A stretch of DNA of 64,000 bases from Microcystis aeruginosa NIES-4325 (GCF_008974145.1 NZ_BJKP01000003.1:115411-179410); one strand, 5' to 3'. Positions 9,268 through 18,492 are shown, counted from the first letter of the stretch. Notes: generated by a model from the letters alone, not told the origin. Program-made: numbers and translations.

Positions 9268-9291
9268 GGAGATTATTTTTATTTATTCTTC
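9268..9291. repeat. 24-bp A/T-rich near-palindrome, copy 3
   Basis: Same unit as at 7933-7956 with one change (TTCTTCC end), in the gap between the UDG gene and the end of era. Confidence 0.65.
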
Positions 9292-9317
9292 CTTCTCCCT
9301 ACACCCTACACCCCAAT

Positions 9318-10274
9318 TCACTCCTCGGTGCGATATCCAAATTCTGCTAAAAGTGAGCGAGATTGTCGCCATTTCGGTTCTACCTTCACAAATAATTTTA
9401 AATATACCTCCCCAGCGATTAACTTTTGAATAGCCGATCGAGCGGAAGAGCCGATCGCTTTTAACATACTGCCATTTTTACCGATGACGATCCCTTTTTG
9501 GGAATCTCGTTCCACATTGATGGCGGCAAAAACCTTGGTTAAAGCGGGAGTTTCCTCGACGCGTTCAATCACCACCGCCACAGAATGGGGAATTTCCTGA
9601 CGGGTTTGCAGTAAAATCTGTTCACGGATTAATTCGCCCATAATAAACCTTTCCGGCTGATCGGTGACTAAATCGGGGGGATAGTAATAGGGACCGACTT
9701 CGAGGGAATCAATTAACAGATTTTGCAGTTCTGCGATTCCCGTCCCCTCCAGTGCCGAAAATTTGAGCAGAGGCCAGTTATTTTCCGCCGCTAAGGTGCG
9801 ATAACTGTCGTCGATAGGCTCCCGGTCTTCTGGTTGCTGATCGGCTTTATTTAGCCCTAAAATCGTGGGAGTTTGGTTTTTAGTCAGTAAATCGGCAATA
9901 TAGTGATCGCCATTGCCCAAAAAATTACTACTATCGACAACAAATAAAACTAAATCTACAGAATTTATGGCGTTTTCGGCATTTTTAACTAAAACTTTGC
10001 CTAATTCGTGATGGGGCTTGTGAATGCCGGGGGTATCGACAAAAATCATCTGGGAGCGCTCGTCGGTGACAATGCCGCGCAAACGGTTGCGGGTAGTTTG
10101 AGCGATGGGGGAAGTAATGGCGATTTTTTGTCCCACTAATTGATTCATCAGGGTGGATTTGCCCACATTAGGACGACCAATAATGCCAATAAAACCAGAT
10201 TTAAAACCAGTGGGTGCGATGGGAATTACTGCCGAATCGAGATTAACGGCTTGGGAGTTGATCAAATCGTTCAT
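9318..10274 (-). CDS. era: GTPase Era
   Basis: A 318-residue ribosome-assembly GTPase. The G1 motif GRPNVGKSTLMNQ is at about 33-45, G2 in TTRNRLRGI, G3 DTPG at about 80, and G4 LNKAD at about 142. The C-terminal third holds the KH RNA-binding domain (ERDSQKGIVIGKNGSMLKAIG). It would bind the 3' end of 16S rRNA during 30S maturation. There is a short N-terminal extension before the G domain. It starts at ATG 10274, divergent from the lipoprotein gene that begins 35 bp away, so the two promoters must overlap or be very short. Confidence 0.95.
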   Translation of the reverse strand: MNDLINSQAVNLDSAVIPIAPTGFKSGFIGIIGRPNVGKSTLMNQLVGQKIAITSPIAQTTRNRLRGIVTDERSQMIFVDTPGIHKPHHELGKVLVKNAENAINSVDLVLFVVDSSNFLGNGDHYIADLLTKNQTPTILGLNKADQQPEDREPIDDSYRTLAAENNWPLLKFSALEGTGIAELQNLLIDSLEVGPYYYPPDLVTDQPERFIMGELIREQILLQTRQEIPHSVAVVIERVEETPALTKVFAAINVERDSQKGIVIGKNGSMLKAIGSSARSAIQKLIAGEVYLKLFVKVEPKWRQSRSLLAEFGYRTEE

Positions 10275-10309
10275 AATTAAAGAATATTACTTAAAAAATA
10301 TTTTTACCC

Positions 10310-11077
10310 ATGCAAAGGATAATTTTGTTCTTGTTAGTATTGATTTTAGGCTGTAGTAACCATTTAGAATTGTCTATAGCGGGAAATTTAAGCGATCGCT
10401 TAACTAATTATCCTCGCTGGATGACTAAACCAGTGGTTAGTTTTGCCAGCGGAGATTTAGTTTATCCCGATTGGATGGTAGGCAATTGGACTGTCACCAG
10501 TACCCTAATCGATTTAACCGCTCCTCTTGCTCCCCAGATTATCACACCAGGTTTTGAAAGTAATCGTCGTTACCTAGAAAAATCGATCGAGTTTCCGGTG
10601 AGATTCATCGAGAAAGCTATTTCCAGACCGATAAATGCTGCCTTTTTATCCACCATTATCAGTAAACCATCAATTGTGGCCGATCGCTCCTTTAATGGTT
10701 TAGCAATTAGTCGCGCCTACTTAGGTAATCAATCGGTATTATCCGTAAAAACTGATCCTAATAATCCCAATCGTCAGATTACCTTTTTACGGGGCGCTCA
10801 TCAACTAATTTCCACCGTAATTGCCAGAAATAGCGAAACTCCTAGCCAAAATCAATTTATTGCCACAGAAATCAGTCAACAAATTTTCCGGGGAGAAACC
10901 AATACTTATCTTAATGAGGTGGAAACCACCACAGCCTATCAGTTATTATCTCCTAATAAAATTCTAGGCGATCAGGTGACAGCCATTTATCTTTCCCCCC
11001 AATCCCCTGATTATTTCCAAGTGCCGAATCGTCCTGTGGCTTTGTATCGTTATCGCCTAGAATTGCTGAAAGATTAA
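10310..11077 (+). CDS. Conserved cyanobacterial lipoprotein-like protein (possibly DUF6816)
   Basis: A 255-residue protein with a hydrophobic N-terminus ending in a lipobox (ILGC at about 12-15), so it is probably exported and lipid-anchored. The conserved core contains YPRWMTKPVVSFASGDLVYP and DWMVGNWTVTSTL, then APLAPQIITPGFESNRRYL, which I associate from memory with a protein family shared by cyanobacteria and plastids (DUF6816). No catalytic motif is visible. It is divergent from era. The function is unknown. Confidence 0.65.
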   Translation: MQRIILFLLVLILGCSNHLELSIAGNLSDRLTNYPRWMTKPVVSFASGDLVYPDWMVGNWTVTSTLIDLTAPLAPQIITPGFESNRRYLEKSIEFPVRFIEKAISRPINAAFLSTIISKPSIVADRSFNGLAISRAYLGNQSVLSVKTDPNNPNRQITFLRGAHQLISTVIARNSETPSQNQFIATEISQQIFRGETNTYLNEVETTTAYQLLSPNKILGDQVTAIYLSPQSPDYFQVPNRPVALYRYRLELLKD

Positions 11078-11308
11078 TATCACCACTGGTTAAACCCTGC
11101 TGAAACTGGCGCAGTCTTTCCCCATCCTGTTGAAAAAGTATAGGGGGAGCTTTTCAGTGATCAGTAATCAGTGGGGGATTGGGGAGAAGGGGAGAATAAA
11201 TACAAGCTGACTTCTGACTTCTGACTCCTGAAATAGAATAATGAGCTTGTAATCAAAAGTTCATGTCTGCGTCACAGTAAGTTCATATCCCCCGCCTAGA
11301 TTAGAGAT

Positions 11309-11369
11309 AGTCAGTCCTCAGCCGTTTTCCGAAACACTCCTCTCACACCCACGATTATTAGGACTGACT
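11309..11369 (+). promoter_or_regulatory. Inverted repeat in the htrA upstream region
   Basis: AGTCAGTCCT (11309-11318) and its exact complement AGGACTGACT (11360-11369) flank 41 nt, followed by TTTTATTCCC and, 37 bp on, the htrA start. A leader hairpin or attenuator is possible. Upstream, AGTTCAT occurs twice (about 11259 and 11280), which could be operator half-sites. The rest of the 329-bp gap contains only dispersed simple repeats. Confidence 0.4.
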
Positions 11370-11406
11370 TTTATTCCCTTCTCAGAATGGTTAAACAATA
11401 AAAACT

Positions 11407-12687
11407 ATGACTCGCAATATTTTTAACGATAATATTTCCCCTATCAACGCAGGTAATCCCAAACCCTCCAAATCTTCTGCGATGAAAAAACTTTTTGCCT
11501 ATTCCTCTTTACTGGTTTTGGGTGCCGGGTTAGGTATCGGTGCCACCTACGCCTACAGTCAAAATCCTCTAGAATTAGCCCAAAATATTGCCCCCGCTGC
11601 CACTAATCCTCGCCCCTCCACACCAGCGGCTGCCGCTCCCTCGTCTCTGGTTATTCCTACCAATTTTGTCGCTTCTGTGGTGGAAGAAGTGGGGCCGGCG
11701 GTGGTAAGAATTAATGCTTCTAGGGAAGTTAATGGAGGCAGTGATTTTTCGGAATTTGCTAACGATCCTGTTTTCCGTCGCTTCTTCGGTTCTCAAATAC
11801 CAGAGCGAGGAGAAAAACAAGTTCAAAGAGGTACAGGTTCCGGGTTTATTATCAGTAATGACGGTAAAATTATCACCAATGCTCACGTTGTCGAGGGAGC
11901 AGATAAGGTCACTGTCACCCTCAAAGATGGTCGCACTATTGATGGCAAGGTTTTAGGTAGTGATCCTTTGACTGATGTGGCAGTGGTACAGGTAGAAGCG
12001 AGCAATTTACCCACGGTTAAATTAGGTAATTCTGATAGTTTACAGGTGGGAGAATGGGCAATTGCTATCGGTAATCCTTTGGGATTAGATAACACTGTCA
12101 CCACGGGGATTATTAGCGCCAAGGAACGCAATGGCTCCCAAATTGGTGCTAGTGATAAACGGGTGGATTTCCTGCAAACCGATGCGGCAATTAACCCCGG
12201 AAACTCCGGCGGACCTTTGTTAAATGCTCAGGGAGAAGTCATCGGAGTTAACACCGCTATCATTCAAAATGCCCAGGGTTTAGGTTTTGCTATTCCGATT
12301 AAAACTGCCCAAAGAATCGCCGAACAATTAATCGCCACGGGTAAGGTGGAACATCCCTATCTCGGTGTTCAAATGGTGCAGTTAACTCCGGAGGTAAAAG
12401 AACAATTAGCCGATAGTCCCATGGCTGATAATTGGACTATCCCCGATGATTCTGGTGTCTTGTTAGTGCGGGTGATGAGAGATTCTCCTGCCGCAGAAGC
12501 AGGATTGCGATCGGGTGATGTGTTAAAGTCTGTAGGTGGTAAGAATGTCACCGATCCCGATGCGGTTCAGGAAATTGTTGCTAATACTCAAATCGGTGAT
12601 AATTTACCCGTAGAAATTAGCCGGGAAGGACAAAAAATTAATCTGAATATTCAAGTGGGTAGCTTGAATACTGCTAACAGATCCTAG
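11407..12687 (+). CDS. HtrA/Deg-type serine protease (HhoA/HhoB/HtrA family)
   Basis: A 426-residue trypsin-like periplasmic or lumenal protease. A hydrophobic signal or anchor segment (KKLFAYSSLLVLGAGLGIGATYAY) lies at about 26-50. The catalytic triad is visible: His in TNAHVVEG, Asp in DPLTDVAVV, Ser in NPGNSGGPLL. One PDZ domain follows (YLGVQMVQL to the end). One-PDZ architecture fits the three cyanobacterial Deg paralogues, which degrade damaged exported proteins under light and heat stress; which paralogue this is cannot be told. The start may be ATG 11407 or the internal ATG at 11482 (MKKLFAY). A strong terminator follows. Confidence 0.92.
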   Translation: MTRNIFNDNISPINAGNPKPSKSSAMKKLFAYSSLLVLGAGLGIGATYAYSQNPLELAQNIAPAATNPRPSTPAAAAPSSLVIPTNFVASVVEEVGPAVVRINASREVNGGSDFSEFANDPVFRRFFGSQIPERGEKQVQRGTGSGFIISNDGKIITNAHVVEGADKVTVTLKDGRTIDGKVLGSDPLTDVAVVQVEASNLPTVKLGNSDSLQVGEWAIAIGNPLGLDNTVTTGIISAKERNGSQIGASDKRVDFLQTDAAINPGNSGGPLLNAQGEVIGVNTAIIQNAQGLGFAIPIKTAQRIAEQLIATGKVEHPYLGVQMVQLTPEVKEQLADSPMADNWTIPDDSGVLLVRVMRDSPAAEAGLRSGDVLKSVGGKNVTDPDAVQEIVANTQIGDNLPVEISREGQKINLNIQVGSLNTANRS

Positions 12688-12719
12688 TCTGGAAGATAAG
12701 TGGGAAAAGACCGAAACTT

Positions 12720-12749
12720 TATAGAGAGCTTGTTAGTAAGCTCTCTATA
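12720..12749 (+). terminator. Strong Rho-independent terminator after htrA
   Basis: A perfect 12-bp stem TATAGAGAGCTT / AAGCTCTCTATA with a 6-nt loop, followed by TTTCTAGTTTT, starts 33 bp past the protease stop codon. Confidence 0.85.
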
Positions 12750-13311
12750 TTTCTAGTTTTACTTTTGGCTCCTAAATCTAATAGTTATACTAAATCTGGT
12801 TATTAAAGACTGATTATTTATTCCCCCTTTTGCCTATTGCCTATTGCCTCTCCTGATATGTAGCCTATACTCAACGGATTTAGTATTATAGCAGTTATCT
12901 TAATGGTGAGTTACTAAGTTTTCCTTTTGGGGAGACAGAAGAAGATGCCTTGTCAGTTTATAGCGTTTCTCACACCTATGTGGCACAGTTAAACCTTCGT
13001 TGATTAAGCTTTTAATCACCAGTAATGTACCTCTTGCAAACAGGAAACGCTATATACTTCATCTTGATGAGAAACGCTTTAAAAGTGATTCCAAGAATTC
13101 AGTGATTTACAACAAATCTAGAATATGATGTTTATTTAGAGAGTGTTTTAATTGAAATTGCTGTAGAAAGACAATAAAGATACCAAGAGATAGCATAGTG
13201 CAGAATTATGGCTCAACATATCTAACCACCTCTTGCCTTTTTTGCTTTTGCCTATCTTAATCAAGAAGTTAATTTTGTCCTATTGCTTATTGTCCCTATC
13301 TGAGCTTATCA
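12750..13311. other. Intergenic region, about 560 bp, repeats only
   Basis: No gene is seen. It holds a short TTGCCTA run (about 12833), the 96-bp inverted-repeat element at 12959-13054, and right after it a further inverted half-copy of its terminus (GAGAAACGCTT at about 13069-13079). It marks the border between housekeeping genes and the polysaccharide locus. Confidence 0.7.
12959..13054. mobile_element. 96-bp miniature inverted-repeat element (family A), copy 1
   Basis: Bounded by TATAGCGTTTC and GAAACGCTATA. Two more copies of identical length lie at 36291-36386 and 60790-60885 and share internal blocks such as TTAAACCTT, TGATTAAGCT and AATGTACCTC. This copy is the most diverged. No coding capacity; a MITE-like element mobilised in trans is likely. 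Confidence 0.8.
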
Positions 13312-14292
13312 CTAATTTTCTGGCTGAATTGTTTGGGCTAATCCTTGCTCTAAAGTAAAGGGAGGTTGCCAATTCAGGGTTTTTTGAATATAGCTAGAGT
13401 CAACGGCAAGAGAACCAAGCAAGCGTTCGATATTATAGCTGTTAAAAGGTAGGTTTTTCCCTGTGATGGATTCTATGCTATCACCCAGATAACCTAAGAA
13501 TCTAAGTAGGGTAGTGGGGACGGGCAGCAATTGACAGGGTTGTTGAATTTGTTGAGCAATGAGTCGAATTAATTGGGGAGTAGAAACAGCTTGGTTATCG
13601 CTAATTAAAAAGATTTGATTAGCGGCATTAGGATGATCTAAACAGGTAATAATGGCAGCAACTAAGTTACCCACAAAGACAAAACTACGGCGATTTTTGA
13701 TCGCACCAAAAGGTAAGGGTAATCCCCGTTTAATTAGTTTCATCAAGCGCTCCATATTACCGGGATTACCTGGCCCGTAAACTAGAGTAGGACGAAGGAT
13801 CGTCCAAGTAATGTTACTATCTTTGGCAAGGTTAATTAAAGCTTGTTCTGCTTGCAGTTTACTACGACCATAGGGACTATCGGGATGACAAGGAGAGTTT
13901 TCTGTGAGTATCCTATCGCTTTGAGTTGTCATCGCACCGATAGAACTGATAAAAATAAAGTGTTTAACTCCTGCTTGAATTGATTGTTGAACTAAGTTAG
14001 CTGTACCTTGAGTATTAACCTTAATAAACTCCGCTTCTGGATTGGGAATAGTTTCGTTGATAATATGAGCGCGGGCCGCTAGATGGATGACTATATCAAT
14101 TCCCTGTAGTGCCTCTTGCCAATTAGTTTTTTCATCGATATTGCCAACTTTGATAGTTTTAATTGGGATAGATAAGGACTGAGACAAATTCTTTCGTACT
14201 GCCGCAGTAATCTGGAATTGATGCTGAGATAAAATTGGTAGAAGATAGCTACCGATAAAGCCTGTTGCGCCAGTAATTAGAAGTTTTTGCAT
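13312..14292 (-). CDS. NAD-dependent epimerase/dehydratase (SDR), polysaccharide locus
   Basis: A 326-residue extended short-chain dehydrogenase. The Rossmann motif GATGFIG lies at residues 8-14, the Ser of the triad is in FISSIGAM, and YGRSK gives the catalytic Tyr-xxx-Lys. ILRPTLVYGPG is conserved in UDP-sugar epimerases. It probably acts on a nucleotide-activated sugar used by the neighbouring glycosyltransferases; 4-epimerase, dehydratase or reductase activity cannot be separated by eye. It starts at ATG 14292 and is followed by a repeat region, so it is the last gene of the leftward polysaccharide unit. Confidence 0.85.
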   Translation of the reverse strand: MQKLLITGATGFIGSYLLPILSQHQFQITAAVRKNLSQSLSIPIKTIKVGNIDEKTNWQEALQGIDIVIHLAARAHIINETIPNPEAEFIKVNTQGTANLVQQSIQAGVKHFIFISSIGAMTTQSDRILTENSPCHPDSPYGRSKLQAEQALINLAKDSNITWTILRPTLVYGPGNPGNMERLMKLIKRGLPLPFGAIKNRRSFVFVGNLVAAIITCLDHPNAANQIFLISDNQAVSTPQLIRLIAQQIQQPCQLLPVPTTLLRFLGYLGDSIESITGKNLPFNSYNIERLLGSLAVDSSYIQKTLNWQPPFTLEQGLAQTIQPEN

Positions 14293-14332
14293 AAAAAATC
14301 AATACAGTTAACATGGTTTGTTTTAATCTTTA

Positions 14333-15559
14333 TTAAGTTGTTTGAGCAAAAATATCTCGGAAAAGTTGTTTATATTTCTGATCAGCAAGATCAAAATTAT
14401 ATTTAGTTTTAGATATTACAGCAGCTCTGTCGCCCATTTGTTTACATATATCAGGATGAGATGCGGCAAATTCAATAGTTTCCACTAATTTATCAAGATT
14501 TCCTGGTGCAACTACCCAGCCAATATTTTCTTCTTGAACAACCTGAGCTAGTTCAGACGAATCATCGGTGATTGCAATAATCGGTTTACCAGCAGCCATT
14601 TGATTATACATCCGACAAGGAACCGATACACCAGTCATTCCTGGGACAAATCCAATAAAAGCGATGTCACAAGCATTAAGAGAGGTGATTAGCTCGGAAC
14701 GGGGTAGAAAAGATATAAGGCTGATATTTTCTAGATTTTTAGTTGCTGTATATTCAACTAACCAATCTTTTTTAGCACCATAGCCAATGACTATAAAGTG
14801 AATATTTTGATAATTTATTAGTTTTTCCGCTGCTTGAGCAAGGTATTCTATACCATGGGTTCTACCTATATTACCAGAATAAAGAACTATAAATCGATCA
14901 CCAACATTTAGTTTTTCTAAGAGAGAATTATTCAGCCTGTCCGCAGGTTCTATCTCATCGTCAGACCAGTTAGGAATAAGAGCAATTTTTTCTAATTTTT
15001 TTTCTGACAACTTACTAGCAATTAATTGATTCATATCTCTGCCCAGAGAGATAATTTTTATAGAATTTTCATAAACTATTTTATTAACGATATTCAGTAA
15101 CTTAACTAGCCAAGATGATGAAGACACCAGTTGAGTTGCTATTAGTGCCTCTGGGTAAACATCATGAACTAGCAAAACATAACGGCAATTCTTTAACCAT
15201 TTGATTAGTAAAGCAACAAGGGGTAAAAGGGGAGGATTGGTAACTACTAATAAGCAATCTTCTTGCTTGCACAAAATCAAGCATTTCAAAAAAATTGCTA
15301 TAGTCCGAGTCAGGATATTTAATATTCTGCCCCAAAAATAATCCTTATTAAAAGTTGTTCCTACACAGCGAATAACATCGACATTGTTAATGGTTTCCTG
15401 TGGAGGCGATTTCTCTGCTAAAAAGAAGTTTGTTGCTGGACCAGTGATGACCTTAACTTTATATTCTTTCGCTAGTCCTTCAGCAGTTTTCGTCAGTAAG
15501 TATCCTGTGGAGGTTTGTTCAGGAAAGTATAGTTCTGTCAGTATGATGATTCTGCTCAT
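14333..15559 (-). CDS. Glycosyltransferase family 4, WbuB-like
   Basis: A 408-residue GT-B glycosyltransferase. The N-terminal domain starts MSRIIILTELYFPEQTSTGYL with an acceptor-binding loop; a hydrophobic segment (ILTRTIAIFLKCLILC) lies near 90-105. The donor domain carries VLYSGNIGRTHGIEYLA and the terminal MYNQMAAGKPIIAITDDSSE signature with the nucleotide-sugar-binding Glu region. The family resembles WbuB/WcaI-type enzymes of O-antigen and exopolysaccharide assembly. It lies 40 bp upstream of the epimerase gene and is probably co-transcribed. The donor sugar is not predictable. Confidence 0.85.
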   Translation of the reverse strand: MSRIIILTELYFPEQTSTGYLLTKTAEGLAKEYKVKVITGPATNFFLAEKSPPQETINNVDVIRCVGTTFNKDYFWGRILNILTRTIAIFLKCLILCKQEDCLLVVTNPPLLPLVALLIKWLKNCRYVLLVHDVYPEALIATQLVSSSSWLVKLLNIVNKIVYENSIKIISLGRDMNQLIASKLSEKKLEKIALIPNWSDDEIEPADRLNNSLLEKLNVGDRFIVLYSGNIGRTHGIEYLAQAAEKLINYQNIHFIVIGYGAKKDWLVEYTATKNLENISLISFLPRSELITSLNACDIAFIGFVPGMTGVSVPCRMYNQMAAGKPIIAITDDSSELAQVVQEENIGWVVAPGNLDKLVETIEFAASHPDICKQMGDRAAVISKTKYNFDLADQKYKQLFRDIFAQTT

Positions 15560-15802
15560 GATTTAAATTAAATGCTAAACTACATTAATAGTTGTCAAAG
15601 TATTTTGTGGCTCTCCTAGACTGGTTATAGCAAATTAGTAGTTTAAATGAGCCTAAACCCTTAAATAGCATGGAATCCAACAAAGCAAAAAGCTTTTTTT
15701 ATTAAAATTGCTTTTTTGAATTATGGTTATCCTTACTTAGCAAGGCTTGCGTGGATTATTTTCTGCTAATATATCATAACTACTCTAGAAGATACTATTT
15801 TG

Positions 15803-15957
15803 TCAATAAAATAACCCTTGATAAACGTCTAACGTTTTTTTTGCGGCTATTTCCCAAGTAAAGTAATTTTGCTGTCTAAATTTTGCATTTTTCATGAGTT
15901 CCATTCGTCTAGACTGATTAGATAATAGTGACTCGACAGCATTCAGAAAACTTTCAA
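15803..15957 (-). pseudogene. C-terminal remnant of a GT4 glycosyltransferase
   Basis: On the minus strand this reads DFESFLNAVESLLSNQ, then NYFTWEIAAKKTLDVYQG and stop. This is the typical C-terminal tail of family 4 glycosyltransferases, where SWE(x)AAxxxLxVY is common. The body of the gene is missing; the 5' side runs directly, out of frame, into the truncated GT2 gene at 15943-16248. A deletion has evidently joined two neighbouring glycosyltransferase genes. The remaining DNA from 15560 to 15802 shows no gene. Confidence 0.75.
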
Positions 15958-16248
15958 AATCGCCTGATTATTTGCGTAAAAATCGTCTGAATTGAGAATG
16001 CCAATAATATCTCCAGTTGCTAGGTTTAAACCTTTATTCATGGCATCATAAATCCCTTGATCTGGTTCGGAAATAAATTTGGCTATCTTTTCACTATAAG
16101 ACTGAATAATTTCTATGGTACTGTCAGTAGAAGCACCATCAATTACAATATATTCAATATCTGGGTAGTCTTGGCTTAAGACAGAACTAATTGCATAGGC
16201 AATAGTTGCCTGATTATTGTAAACAAAAGTAATGATCGATACCTTCAT
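15943..16248 (-). pseudogene. Truncated glycosyltransferase family 2 (N-terminal 101 residues)
   Basis: The start (ATG 16248) is intact and reads KVSIITFVYNNQATI, VIDGASTDSTIEII, then GIYDAMNKGLNLATGDIIGILNSDD, the complete GT-A nucleotide-binding half including the DXD-like SDD. After residue 101 the frame hits a stop within GT4-like sequence. Intact GT2 enzymes of this type have about 240-260 residues. The protein lacks the acceptor-binding half and is very likely inactive. Confidence 0.8.
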
Positions 16249-16349
16249 TGTTAATAAGTAATGGCAGGTTGGCTGTTTAATCAGAACCTCATTATAGCAT
16301 AAAATTTTAGCAATTCGGTTCTACAGGACATATTGTGCTAGATTCCCAA

Positions 16350-16421
16350 AAAGCCAGACGGGGCAAGGATTTTGTGTGCAGATAGATTTTTTAGTCTGAA
16401 TTGCTTGCCCCGTCTGGCTTT
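16350..16421. repeat. Perfect 18-bp inverted repeat, hairpin
   Basis: AAAGCCAGACGGGGCAAG (16350-16367) and its exact complement (16404-16421) flank a 36-bp centre that contains a smaller CAGA/TCTG stem. It sits 16 bp beyond the stop of the following GT4 gene, so it could work as a terminator, or it may be a small mobile hairpin. Confidence 0.75.
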
Positions 16422-16436
16422 CATCAATTCAGCGTA

Positions 16437-17516
16437 TTATTGACACAGTAAATCGATAAATTTATTCGCAACTTCATCCCAACTATTAGGAATTTTTGCT
16501 AAAGCTTGTTTCCAGTTAACTTGCCATTTATCAGCCATTCTACGGTGCAACTCTTCGATTGCTTCACAAGCTGATTTAGCACTCAGGGGATCGAAGTAAA
16601 TAGCTTGCTCTTCACATAGCCAACGAGCATAGGGAAGATCAGAACAAATAATTGGTAAACCTGCTATCATTGCTTCAACTAATGGTAATCCATAGCTTTC
16701 CAACAATGAAGGAAAAAATAAGGCTGTAACTTGCTCATATTGCTTTAAACATTCTTCTGGGGTTAATCTACCAACACACTTAAGCCAATTCAACTTGGCA
16801 ATACTTGGCGATATTTCTGTAGAATTTAATGTTACGATTACTTGTACAGGAAATTCTATTTGATTAACAAAATCATTCATAGCTTCAAATATTTTAAAGT
16901 TTTTGTGAGGATAATTGTTGGCAGGATAAAATAAAGTAATGGAATCTTCTTGAAGTTTCCTATTAATCATTCTTCTATTAAACCAGACAGGAGCAGGCTG
17001 AGGGATGATTGTGACTCTGTCAGTCAACTCAGGATATGAAGCAATAATCTGCTCTTTCATTACTCCTGTTTGTACAACTATATGTTTGACAAATTTTAGA
17101 TTGCTTTTAAATATCCAGCGAGCAATTCTATATTTAATATTGCGCCCCGAATAAGGGTTAATCTTAGGAGAAATTAAATTCGGTTGATGGACTAAAACAA
17201 CTTGGTTGTCAAAGCCTCTGAGGGGAAGATCGCCCAAAATTAGTGATCGCTCTGTTTTTTTAAAGTACAATGGAGATAAAAGACTTTCACTGACACGAGA
17301 TAAGCTATTCGGTAAAAATCGCTTTAATCTATGTACTTTTATTGAATCTAATTCCCCTGGTTCCCCTGGCTCAAACATAGAATCTTTCAAAGGCAAATAG
17401 AGTTCAATTTTTTGAGCTTTAAATTGCTTTATTAAGGAAGTAATTAAGGATTTAACTACCTGACAAGCCCCTAGTCCACTGATATTAGTACCATGAATCA
17501 TGAGTTGTTTGTTCAT
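16437..17516 (-). CDS. Glycosyltransferase family 4
   Basis: A 359-residue GT-B glycosyltransferase. The donor domain is clear: TLFYPANNYPHKNFKI starts the second Rossmann half, CVGRLTPEECLKQYEQVTALFFPSLLESYGLPLVEAMIAGLPIICSD is the family 4 signature with the ESYGLPLVEAM nucleotide-sugar site, and SWDEVANKFIDLL is the tail. VVQTGVMKEQI lies mid-protein. It starts at ATG 17516. It probably adds one sugar to the lipid-linked repeat unit on the cytoplasmic face of the membrane. The 154-bp gap upstream separates it from the next GT2 gene. Confidence 0.88.
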   Translation of the reverse strand: MNKQLMIHGTNISGLGACQVVKSLITSLIKQFKAQKIELYLPLKDSMFEPGEPGELDSIKVHRLKRFLPNSLSRVSESLLSPLYFKKTERSLILGDLPLRGFDNQVVLVHQPNLISPKINPYSGRNIKYRIARWIFKSNLKFVKHIVVQTGVMKEQIIASYPELTDRVTIIPQPAPVWFNRRMINRKLQEDSITLFYPANNYPHKNFKIFEAMNDFVNQIEFPVQVIVTLNSTEISPSIAKLNWLKCVGRLTPEECLKQYEQVTALFFPSLLESYGLPLVEAMIAGLPIICSDLPYARWLCEEQAIYFDPLSAKSACEAIEELHRRMADKWQVNWKQALAKIPNSWDEVANKFIDLLCQ

Positions 17517-17670
17517 CTTGATTGGTCTTGGCTCCGCTTAGGCTATGTTTGAGGAATAAGGCAGGGGTGAATTGGCAAAATAAAATTTAATCTGCATAAT
17601 TGCTTTAAACTGCCTGAAAATTAAGTTAATTTTATTGGGTAATTTGCTACTGGTTAATTCACGAAAAATA

Positions 17671-18492
17671 TTAATTTACATAAATATCTGTAGACTTAGT
17701 TATCTTCATCTTCCCCGCCAACAAAGATTGTCTTAAAAATCTCATTATGTAATGAGGCAAGTTATTTAATCTCCATTGTGTGAATACAACCCAGTCCTGT
17801 AATTGAGCAGGTTGAATGGGTGAATAAATTTGCTGTCTTTCAGCTTCCATAGCTTCTCTTTTCTTATTCGTCAATTGGTTTTCATGAATCCGAAAACAAC
17901 TTATACTTTCACCAGAAAACCGAGAAAATTTTAAATTCGATAACAAAGCTCTCAGGTAAAAATCCGCATCCGAACTCAAAGAATAATCTTCTTTAAACCC
18001 CTTGAGCTTTTGGTAAACTCTATTCCGGAAAATCGCTGCTGGTTGAGCAAAGCCAAATATACCGATTCGGAACAGTGAAAGCAACTGCTCGGGTCTAGCG
18101 GCGGACATAGAATAGACGAAACGACCATAACCATCAGTATAGTCACAACTTCCATAGACTATATCTGCTTTGGTATCTTTTCCAAAAGTCGTTAGTCGAT
18201 TCACGCTATCTGGATATAACCAATCATCGGAATTAATGTAGCCCAGCCATTCCGTATAACATTCCCGTAGCCCAGTGTTAATTGCTCGATACATATTGCC
18301 CGGTTCAGCGTACAAAGTTTTGACATTCCAGCGTTTACATATCTCTAGAGTACCATCGGTTGAGCCGCTGTCTACTACGATGATATTAACATCTACGTCT
18401 TTCTGCGATCGTAAAGAGAGCAAGGTCATATCCAGTGTAGCCGCACTATTCAATGTTGGAATCACATAACTAATCTCGCTTATTTGGCTCAT
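17671..18492 (-). CDS. Glycosyltransferase family 2
   Basis: A 273-residue GT-A glycosyltransferase: ISYVIPTLNSAATLDMTLLSLRSQ at the N-terminus, VDSGSTDGTLEI as the nucleotide-binding loop, and GYINSDDWLYPDSV with the DXD-like SDD metal site at about residues 88-90. YSLSSDADFYLRAL holds the ED/D(A)D catalytic-base region. It is full length, unlike the truncated relative at 15943-16248. It starts at ATG 18492, 49 bp downstream of the polymerase gene. Confidence 0.87.
   Translation of the reverse strand: MSQISEISYVIPTLNSAATLDMTLLSLRSQKDVDVNIIVVDSGSTDGTLEICKRWNVKTLYAEPGNMYRAINTGLRECYTEWLGYINSDDWLYPDSVNRLTTFGKDTKADIVYGSCDYTDGYGRFVYSMSAARPEQLLSLFRIGIFGFAQPAAIFRNRVYQKLKGFKEDYSLSSDADFYLRALLSNLKFSRFSGESISCFRIHENQLTNKKREAMEAERQQIYSPIQPAQLQDWVVFTQWRLNNLPHYIMRFLRQSLLAGKMKITKSTDIYVN

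Noticed and set aside
9224..9433. 69-codon plus-strand frame at the end of era
   Set aside because: Mostly antisense to era and to a dispersed repeat.
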